Source: Cherax quadricarinatus
Taxonomy: Eukaryota > Arthropoda > Malacostraca > Decapoda > Parastacidae
Length of the DNA stretch: 64,000 nt
Direction: 5' to 3'
NCBI RefSeq assembly: GCF_038502225.1
Contig: NC_091300.1
Location: forward strand, 47,055,613-47,119,612
A model generated the notes under the pieces. The model did no database searches. It was not told the DNA's origin and saw only the letters and a program-made list of their open reading frames with translations. This document shows positions 55,613 through 64,000 of this stretch, one piece after another; the first letter of the stretch is position 1, and every line of letters begins with the position of its first letter. The position numbers and the translations under genes are program-made.

Positions 55613-58043
55613 GTACAATGTTGCACTTGTCTCAGGCGATGGTACAGTGTTGCACTTGTCTCAGGCGATGGTACAGTGTTGCACTTGTCTCAGGCGATGG
55701 TACAGTGTTGCACTTGTCTCAGGCGATGGTACAGTGTTGCACTTGTCTCAGGCGATGGTACAGTGTTGCACTTGTCTCAGGCGATGGTACAGTGTTGCAC
55801 TTGTCTCAGGCGATGGTACAGTGTTGCACTTGTCTCAGGCGCTGGTACAGTGTTCCACTTGTCTCAGGCGATGGTACAGTGTTGCACTTGTCTCAGGCGA
55901 TAGTACAGTGTTGCACTTGTCTCAGGCGCTGGTACAGTGTTGCACTTGTCTCAGGCGATGATACAGTGTTGCACTTGTCTCAGGCGCTGGTACAGTGTTG
56001 CACTTGTCTCAGGCGATGGTACAGTGTTGCACTTGTCTCAGGCGATGGTACAGTGTTGCACTTGTCTCAGGCGATGGTACAGTGTTGCACTTGTCTCAGG
56101 CGATGGTACAGTGTTGCACTTGTCTCAGGCGATGGTACAGTGTTGCACTTGTCTCAGGTGATGGTACAGTGTTGCACTTGTCTCAGGCGATGGTACAGTG
56201 TTGCACTTGTCTCAGGCGATGGTACAGTGTTGCACTTGTCTCAGGCGATGGTACAGTGTTGCACTTGTCTCAGGCGATGGTACAGTGTTCCACTTGTCTC
56301 AGGCGATGGTACAGTGTTCCACTTGTCTCATGCGATGGTACAGTGTTCCACTTGTCTCAGGCGATGGTACAGTGTTGCACTTGTCTCAGGCGATGGTACA
56401 GTGTTGCACTTGTCTCAGGCGATGGTACAGTGTTCCACTTGTCTCAGGCGATGGTACAGTGTTCCACTTGTCTCAGGCGATGGTACAGTGTTCCACTTGT
56501 CTCAGGCGATGGTACAGTGTTCCACTTGTCTCAGGCGATGGTACAGTGTTCCACTTGTCTCAGGCGATGGTACAGTGTTCCACTTGTCTCAGGCGATGGT
56601 ACAGTGTTCCACTTGTCTCAGGCGATGGTACAGTGTTCCACTTGTCTCAGGCGATGGTACAGTGTTCCACTTGTCTCAGGCGATGGTGCAGTGTTCCACT
56701 TGTCTCAGGCGATGGTACAGTGTTCCACTTGTCTCAGGCGATGGTACAGTGTTCCACTTGTCTCAGGCGATGGTACAGTGTTCCACTTGTCTCAGGCGAT
56801 GGTACAGTGTTGCACTTGTCTCAGGCGATGGTACAGTGTTCCACTTGTCTCAGGCGATGGTACAGTGTTCCACTTGTCTCAGGCGATGGTACAGTGTTCC
56901 ACTTGTCTCAGGCGATGGTACAGTGTTGCACTTGTCTCAGGCGATGGTACAGTGTTCCACTTGTCTCAGGCGATGGTACAGTGTTCCACTTGTCTCAGGC
57001 GATGGTACAGTGTTCCACTTGTCTCAGGCGATGGTACAGTGTTCCACTTGTCTCAGGCGATGGTACAGTGTTCCACTTGTCTCAGGCGATGGTACAGTGT
57101 TCCACTTGTCTCAGGCGATGGTTCAGTGTTCCACTTGTCTCAGGCGATGGTACAGTGTTCCACTTGTCTCAGGCGATGGTACAGTGTTCCACTTGTCTCA
57201 GGCGATGGTACAGTGTTCCACTTGTCTCAGGCGATGGTACAGTGTTCCACTTGTCTCAGGCGATGGTACAGTGTTGCACTTGTCTCAGGCGATGGTACAG
57301 TGTTCCACTTGTCTCAGGCGATGGTACAGTGTTCCACTTGTCTCAGGCGATGGTACAGTGTTCCACTTGTCTCAGGCGATGGTACAGTGTTCCACTTGTC
57401 TCAGGCGATGGTATGCACTTGTCTCAGGCGATGGTACAGTGTTCCACTTGTCTCAGGCGATGGTACAGTGTTGCACTTGTCTCAGGCGATGGTACAGTGT
57501 TGCACTTGTCTCAGGCGATGGTAGAGTGTTGCACTTGTCTCAGGCGATGGTACAGTGTTCCACTTGTCTCAGGCGATGGTACAGTGTTCCACTTGTCACA
57601 GGCGATGGTACAGTGTTCCACTTGTCTCAGGCGATGGTACAGTGTTCCACTTGTCTCAGGCGATGGTACAGTGTTCCACTTGTCTCAGGCGATGGTACAG
57701 TGTTCCACTTGTCTCAGGCGATGGTACAGTGTTCCACTTGTCTCAGGCGATGGTACATTGTTGCACTTGTCTCAGGCGATGGTACAGTGTTCCACTTGTC
57801 TCAGGCGATGGTACAGTGTTGCACTTGTCTCAGGCGATGGTACAGTGTTGCACTTGTCTCAGGCGATGGTACAGTGTTCCACTTGTCTCAGGCGATGGTA
57901 CAGTGTTCCACTTGTCTCAGGCGATGGTACAGTGTTCCACTTGTCTCAGGCGATGGTGCAGTGTTGCACTTGTCTCAGGCGATGGTACAGTGTTGCACTT
58001 GTCTCAGGCGATGGTACAGTGTTCCACTTGTCTCAGGCGATGG
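55613..58043. repeat. 29-bp satellite, about 84 units
   Basis: Core GCACTTGTCTCAGGCGATGG plus TACAGTGTT. The main variable site is TTGCAC versus TTCCAC: G-type units fill 55,613-56,280 and C-type units predominate afterwards with scattered G-type units. No stop occurs in any plus-strand frame and 3 x 29 = 87 bp, so all three frames are open (up to 811 codons). Not a gene. Confidence 0.97.
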
Positions 58044-59149
58044 CATTATTTAAACAGACACATCAAATAACCTACGTAATGTGTGTAAGAGATAGATCAA
58101 AGTATATAACACACCACAGGCAGCCCAAGACACACACTAATAAATGTGGAATATTATAGCGTAATAATTGTTAAACATATGAGAAGCCACTACACAGGTA
58201 CTACCAAGTTAAGCCAAGAAAAATATAATATTAAAATCACCAGTACCACCTCTGCCTTACCAACAGAGAGATATAATGACACCGCTCCAAACCCAACAAG
58301 TAGACGGATCCGAATAGAGAGCAGCCAACGAGATGTTAGCAGTAGACACAATCTATCAGGACGATCATTGAACTCCTACTGTACTCATCATCAAGGATAG
58401 AGCTTTCTGGCCAAGAAAATCTCTAAACGCCTCTCAGGAAATGAACATATTACATACGAAGGGTGTTCTGTTATCAATACTAACACCAGATAAGAAGTTC
58501 AAAACATTAGTATAGAGAAGAACAGAACTAACAACGATGAAGGCCAAGTGAGCTGACTGATATACCAGCTGGCACCAGCTGGTCACTAAACCCAGCTGAC
58601 TTCAGTCACAAACCGAATACCCATGTCACATAACATAGCACTGTATGGTTTAAGATAATGTTCTTAATTAAGTTCTGTGCACAGAGATTGTTAACTAATG
58701 TTAATATCCAATAATAATTATAATAATAAAATTAATATAAAAGTTAATAAGAATAGTTATAATAAATATGAGAGGACAATAATTAACCACTGAGTTATGT
58801 CTTCAGGCAGGTGCATGACACACTGTATATACTTCCACTGTTAACATAGGTTGAGTTCAAGTTCCCGACCCTCTTATGAGTGTTTTTCTTCAGCTTCTAG
58901 ATTTTTAAATGTTTTAAGCAACAATTGTCAGAATTCTTGAGTGTTCATTTCCCGTTCTTGGAAACATTTATTTTTAGCTACATAAGAAATTTATATTACA
59001 CGTTAAAGTACATGGGGCTGCATAGGGGATATTTTCCTGGGATATTCAGTGTCTGAAACTAATGTAATATACAAAGTTTCCCTGGACATTGGATATCTAC
59101 AGTAGTTGTCATATTTTTTGTCTTCTTCCAAGGTTTCCGCACAATAACT
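58044..59149. other. No recognised feature
   Basis: AT-rich DNA with short chance frames only. A small imperfect inverted repeat 'ccagctggcaccagctgg' lies near 58,565. Confidence 0.5.
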
Positions 59150-59300
59150 TAAAAATGCAATTGCCTTTAAAATTTCAACGCTTATGTACCGTACCTTAAG
59201 TAAGGTTTTGGTTGTTATTGGACTGTGCAGACGCCACTTGTCCAGTACACGAAAACTTGATATCAGTTACTCTGCTTATTCTTGGAAAAGTTCCTTGTAA

Positions 59301-59570
59301 TCGGCTTCAAGTTTTGAAGTTAGTGTACCTTCGGCTTCAAGTTTTGAAGTTAGTGTACCTTCGGCTTCAAGTTTTGAAGTTAGTGTACCTTCGGCTTCAA
59401 GTTTTGAAGTTAGTGTACCTTCGGCTTCAAGTTTTGAAGTTAGTGTACCTTCGGCTTCAAGTTTTGAAGTTAGTGTAACTTCGGCTTCAAGTTTTGAAGT
59501 TAGTGTACCTTCGGCTTCAAGTTTTGAAGTTAGTGTAACTTCGGCTTCAAGTTTTGAAGTTAGTGTACCT
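59301..59570. repeat. 30-bp minisatellite, exactly 9 units
   Basis: Core CGGCTTCAAGTTTTGAAGTT plus AGTGTACCTT; one position varies (ACCTT/AACTT). CTTCAA-GTT-TTGAAG is a perfect small palindrome. The unit resembles the 'ggcttcaaactttcagtgct' block of the surrounding ancient repeat. Confidence 0.95.
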
Positions 59571-59752
59571 TACGCAGACGGAGGTTCAGAATGTTATTTA
59601 ACTTTCTAGATGGCATTTTAATTTTTTAATGGCATAACTTGACAGTGAAACGGCTGAAAATGTGAAGCTTTCAAAGATGTATCTAGAAGAGAGGAACTTG
59701 CTATAAAGTTTTAGCCTGTGTTGCTGCATATAAACCAGTTTTAAATTATTAA

Positions 59753-59890
59753 ATTTATAGGAAAGCGCTAAATCCATAGGAGACATACAGCGCCAAGGGG
59801 AATGGAAGACAATCAGATTCAATACAAGGGCAGGGCAGCTCCAGTTCCCTGAATCACGACCAGTGTCAAGGGAACTAAATCTCTCGAGGA
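59753..59890. mobile_element. Diverged copy of the GCGCTAAA SINE-like repeat
   Basis: 'ggaaagcgctaaatccatag', 'gacatacagcgcca', 'attcaatacaagggcaggg' and 'gttccctgaatcacgacc' follow the order of the copy at 30,981-31,154, with more changes. It lacks an ATT run. Confidence 0.65.
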
Positions 59891-61400
59891 GACTAATTTT
59901 ATATCATCAATGGTATCACATATTGGTTTCTGCGCAAGTTTCTTTTTCTGCGTGATACCTTTGTCGTGGGGGTTCGTCAGGAGATATTGGAGCAAGAAAT
60001 ACACACGTTGGATGTCTTGGAGCCATATAATTAAGAGAATCTTGAGGGGAGCCCAGGCCTGCCTGTCCAATCTGCTATGCCTAGCGTGGAACTGAGAATG
60101 AGGCCTCTAGACTACGGCTCACGTGTGTGGGTCTCGTGATGTCATGGCTCGCAAGGGACCCTTACTATTAAGTAGCTGGGATGGGACTATCTATACAAGT
60201 GTACTACACAAGTAACACCGTCGACACCATGAGAAAGCTTCCACGGGTGGACCTGCCTGGAAGAGGGCTGGGATTATCAAAAATGCCTCTTTTGACCTGA
60301 TTCAAACATTCTGGGTTGGTGTATTTTGCTCAGACGGAGGCTTACATAGTTACTGGCTGTGTGAGTATATATCTGTCATTTTTTAACACTATAGTATTTT
60401 ACCCAGAGAAAGGTTCAGATTGTTTTTTGAACTATGTAGGCGCCAATTTGCTCAGTTTTATTTGCTATCCCCCGCAAAGGTACAGTAATTCTTCCTTGTA
60501 TTCTCTGAGGTAACTTAGGAACTTGCTGTTTGTCTTCAAACATTCAACACTGGTCTGTCCTGCTTGCAGGATCCAGACTGCTATTCAGATATTCAAGTGA
60601 CAATTTGTTCATTTTAATATACATGTGCGGTATTTTTCTCTGAGAAATTACTTAAGTGTACCTCTTCTGAATGGTTTCAAACTCAAGACACTGATGTATT
60701 TTATTGAAGGAACTGCACTATACTTTTAGTCTGGGTAACGGCAAGTTTGACAATTTTGTAATAAAAAGAGATTGAATTATTTATTTCTTCGTGATAATCG
60801 TGAAATGTCTTTTCTAATTGGCTTAAAACTTTCTTACAGAATGTTTCACATTGTAAATCCTTATTTCCAATTTATGCAAGATCGGTTTCTGTGTGATACT
60901 TAGAGAATGTCTCTTTTGATGACTTCAGACTTTCAGTGCTTATGTATCTTACATAGAAGGTTAGGATAATTATTCCAGTGTGTTAACGACAATTTGCCTA
61001 ATTTTATTAGGTATCTCCAGAAGGAAATACCTCTAGTAATCGAAATATATTTTTTATTATTGCAAGGTTAAAATGCGACAGCTAAAGTATTCGTCTTGCG
61101 ATCAACTTCAAACCTTGAATTTTAATGTGTCCTACTTAGAGTAAAATTTTGATTGAGTATGGCGTGTATAACTGGCACTTTGTAAATTTTATTGAACTAA
61201 TTACAATATTTGTACTTGCATAACATGAGACTGCCTTCTCTGAACGGCATCTGACTTTCAGTACCTATGTATCAGGTTTAGAGAAAGATTCAGATTACTA
61301 TTGGGTTATGTAAGTGATAATATTAATTACATATTTTACTATTATGCAGTTCATTGTTATTAGTTGTGCCAACTCTGCCTCTGGCTGTTTTAAAAATATG

Positions 61401-62360
61401 TCGTTTTCTGACAGGATTATAAAGCATTAAAATTTAATATACCTCTGAAAAACTGAAAAAAATACTAAAATCTTATCCTATTACTGAACGTTGAAATTTT
61501 CCAGACTTACTTTAGTTTCTCTCTTAAACAAACGTACGATTTTTTTTTTTCGTACACTATAACTATGAAACGAAAACCTAATAATAATATTGAAAGTGTA
61601 TTTTTGGCTGAGATTTGAGAAATTTTATGAAGTAGACATCCTGAGCCTGTTAATTAAGCTAAATTTCCACTGTCGCTGAGAAGTGAGCTGACATTGTGAA
61701 TCCCCCGACCAGGGTAGTCACATTGTTCAATGGATTCCTGAAAAACATTAACTATTTAGTTATAGATAAAATATAGTTTATATAATTGCACAGTGCCACT
61801 AACACGGCTGGGTGCTTTGCAATGTTTGTTAACTACGAGGCTTAAATAAGTATTATAATGAATACACACAAAGGTGACTAAATTGAGGGGAAGAACCTCG
61901 CAGAAAAATTTAACTTGAAGCTTTTGCATATGGCGTCAGTGTATTATTCCTTTGTATCGCACTTCAAACACTTTCGTGGAATCACGTTCACACATTCAGC
62001 GAAAGTCTTTTAACTCTTTCTTTTTCCAACGACGGAACATTAGGGCTATGATCCTCAGATGAGAAATTTTTTAAGAGAGAACAGTCTTTAATATGTGGCC
62101 TCGAAAACCGTATTCACTGATCTTTGAAAATTTATTAGGGTCAATGGAAACAAGAATCCTACTGAACTAGGCTCCCACGTCGTTAGGCTGATATGCTCCC
62201 TCAATATTCATCACAGAGCGGGAAGGACAGATGAAGTCTAGTGCTGCGATCCTTCCTCACTGTGCTTATGATGATAGTAGTATTAATACTCTTATATTTA
62301 GTAAGCCGAGTGACCGTGTAGGTCACTCAGTGCTCGTACCAATAGAACATGAATTTTCAT
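61401..62360. other. No recognised feature
   Basis: AT-rich, non-repetitive-looking DNA; no credible gene or RNA. Confidence 0.5.
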
Positions 62361-62382
62361 CACACACACACACACACACACT
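62361..62382. repeat. (CA)n microsatellite
   Basis: About ten CA units immediately before the LINE at 62,385. Confidence 0.9.
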
Positions 62383-62384
62383 TC

Positions 62385-64000
62385 GAGTACATAGAGTTAC
62401 AAGTAGAGAGGGAAGCAGGAAGGGCAGGACGAATGAAGCTAAACTACAAAAGAGGGGACTACACAGGAATTTCCTGCACTAGATTCAGTGGGACAGAGAA
62501 TTGGCAGGGAAATCAGTAAATTAAATGATGGAACATGTGACAATAAAATGCAAGGAAACAGAGGAGAGGTTCATACCCAAGGACAACAGAAATAATGAGA
62601 AGGCCAGGGCGAGCCCTTGGTTCACCCTATGGTGTAGAGAGGCCAAAACTAAATGCGCAAGAAAATAGAAGAAATATAGAAGGCAAAGAACACAGGAAAA
62701 TAAGGAGATCAGTCGAACAGCTAGAAATGAATATGCACAAGTAAGGAGGGAGGCCCAGCGACAATACGAAACTGACATAACAACGAAAGCCAAGTCTGAC
62801 CCGAAGCTGTTGTACAGTCACATCAGTAGGAAAACAACCGTCAAGGACCAGGTAATCAGGCTGAGGGAAAAGGAAGGGAGATCACAAGAAACGACCGAGA
62901 AGTATGTAAAGAGCTCAACATGAGATTTAAAGAAGTATTTACAGTGGAAACAGAAAGGACTCCAGAAAGCTTGAGTGTTGGGGTACACCATTAAGTGTTG
63001 GACACAATACATACAACCAAGGAGGAGGTGAAGAGGCTGCTAAGTGAACTAGATACCTCAAGAACGATGGGAAAGGATAACATCTCTCTGTGGGTCCTAA
63101 GAGAGGGAGCAGAGGCGCTCTGTGTACCACTAACAACAATCTTCAACACATCTATCAAAATAGGGCGACTACTTAAGGTGTGGAAGACAACAAATGTAAT
63201 CCCAGTTTTTAAGAAAGGAGACAGACACACAGCGTTAAACTACAGATCAGTGTCACTAACTTGTATAGTATGCAAAGTCACGAAAAAGATTACCAGGAGA
63301 AGAGTGGTGGAGCACCTAGAAAGGAATGAGCTTAACAACAACCAGCACAGTTTCAGAGACGGTAAATCCTGTGACACAAAGCTAATGGAGTTCTACGACA
63401 AGGTGATGGCAGTCAGACAAGAGAAAGAGGTGGGTAGACTGCATTTTCTTAGACTGTAAGAAGGCTTTTGACATTGTTCCACACAAGAGATTTGTGTGAA
63501 ACCTGGAGGATCTGGCAGGTATAACAGGGAAGGCACCGTAATGGATCAGAGAAAACCTGACAGGAAGGCAACAGCGAGTCATGGTATGTGATGAGATGTC
63601 AGAGTGGGCGCCTTTGACGAGTGAGGTTCCACAGAGGTCAGTTCTAGGTGTGATACTGTTTCTGGTATATGTGAGTGACGTGACAGAAGGGATAGACTCA
63701 GAAGTGTCCCTTATTGCAGACAATGTAAAGTAAATAAGGAAAATTCAATAGGATGAGGATCAGGCAGGACTAGAAATGGATCTGGACAGGATGCAAGCCT
63801 GGTCCAGCAACTGGCTTCTGGAGGTTAACCCCACCAAGGTGCAAAATCATGAAGATCGGGGAAGGGCGAATAAGACTGCAGACAGAGTACAGTCTAGGAG
63901 GCCAAAGACTGCAAACCTCGCTCAAGGAAAAGGAACTTGGGGTGAGAATAATTCCATGCATATCTCCTGAGGCACATATCAACCAAATAGCTGCTGCAGC
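62385..64000 (+). pseudogene. CR1-like LINE ORF2 (endonuclease-RT linker and RT), decayed, runs off the window
   Basis: Plus-strand pieces in order: KLNYKRGDYTGI and GTENWQG (62,435-62,510), ARNEYAQVRREAQRQYETDI and KAKSDPKLLYSHISRK (62,720-62,830), then a frame at 62,995-63,459 with VWKTTNVIPVFKKGDRHTAL, NYRSVSLTCIVCKVTKKITR and NNQHSFRDGKSCDTKLMEFY. Shifted frames continue with FLDCKKAFDIVPHKR (about 63,450), LTGRQQRVMVCDEMSEWAPL and SEVPQRSVLGVILFLVYVSD (about 63,620-63,680), and LIADNVK where FADD would be expected (about 63,715): the catalytic Asp pair reads AD-N. Multiple stops. A different family from CR1-A/B/C. Confidence 0.82.

Larger units (their letters stand above)
59150..61400. 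repeat. Ancient diverged repeats, roughly 130-350 bp spacing
   Basis: A loose block order recurs: 'tct.tga..ggcttcaaactttcagtg', 'cttatgtatcttac', 'agagaaaggttcagattg', 'ttattgg..tatgtaag' and 'tgacaatttg.ct.attttatt'. Examples begin near 59,150, 60,290, 60,510, 60,660, 60,910, 61,090 and 61,240. Similarity is low, so units and spacing are approximate. No coding signal. Confidence 0.5.

Noticed and set aside
39818..58043. Possible CRISPR-like arrays
   Set aside because: Repeats are directly adjacent with no unique spacers, no cas-like genes, and the setting is clearly eukaryotic.
55618..58159. Open frames of 811, 653 and 509 codons rich in Cys and Trp
   Set aside because: All are frame-shifted readings of the same 29-bp satellite.
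59212..59478. Leucine-rich 88-codon frame (LRLQVLKLVY repeats)
   Set aside because: Reading of the 30-bp minisatellite, not a leucine-rich-repeat protein.

Overview
This window looks like intergenic, repeat-saturated DNA from a large animal genome, most likely a decapod crustacean. The reasons are the mix of repeats: a CR1-type LINE whose 3' end carries TTCTTATG repeats, a BEL/Pao LTR retrotransposon, a piggyBac transposon, RTE and I-like LINEs, Penelope-type termini, a 5S-derived sequence and very long low-complexity satellites. The decapod assignment rests on recognising several of these repeats and is an inference. I find no convincing host protein gene, no tRNA, no CRISPR array and no prokaryotic gene. 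Every protein-like segment is a transposable-element remnant, and the very long open frames at 35-58 kb are satellites.

Region 1 (265-25,800) is a nest of mobile elements. The outer layer is one I-like LINE on the minus strand. Its ORF1 and the first half of its endonuclease lie at 25.8-23.9 kb; the second half of the endonuclease, the reverse transcriptase, RNase H and 3' UTR lie at 3.9-0.27 kb. Between the halves sits a minus-strand CR1 LINE (CR1-B, 3,885-about 23,880). CR1-B is itself cut by a BEL/Pao element (4,398-17,348, flanked by CATGG on both sides), a Penelope-like fragment (17,745-18,555, 13-bp target duplication) and a second CR1 in the opposite direction (CR1-C, 20,966-23,306). 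The BEL element is cut in its 3' LTR by a nearly intact CR1 (CR1-A, 4,432-8,311) and in its gag-protease region by a piggyBac (12,019-14,500). The piggyBac is bounded by an unusual 368-bp direct repeat of BEL sequence.

Region 2 (25.8-35.3 kb) holds a diverged tandem repeat, a 19-bp minisatellite, a degenerate 5S rRNA sequence fused to a repeat body, two RTE-type LINEs in opposite orientation with TA-repeat tails, a 388-bp MITE inside a TA run, and a second, 5'-truncated copy of the I-like LINE whose C-terminal frame is still open.

Region 3 (35.4-59.6 kb) is a satellite district with seven unrelated tandem arrays: units of 30, 26, 23, 54/52, 12, 29 and 30 bp. The 23-bp array alone covers 11.6 kb, about 504 units. 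Because 23 and 29 are not multiples of three and their units contain no stop on one strand, all three frames of that strand stay open and give very long apparent proteins that I do not believe. The 54-bp array shows dimeric and trimeric higher-order structure. A decayed CR1/L2-like LINE lies between the 26-bp and 23-bp arrays.

Region 4 (59.1-64 kb) is AT-rich DNA built from ancient, strongly diverged repeats, one segment of which appears to have expanded into a 30-bp minisatellite. It is followed by a decayed CR1-like LINE that runs off the right edge. The most unusual items are the 368-bp repeat at the piggyBac insertion, the palindromic Penelope-type termini, the 5S-derived fusion, and the higher-order structure of the arrays. 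None amounts to a demonstrable new biological system.
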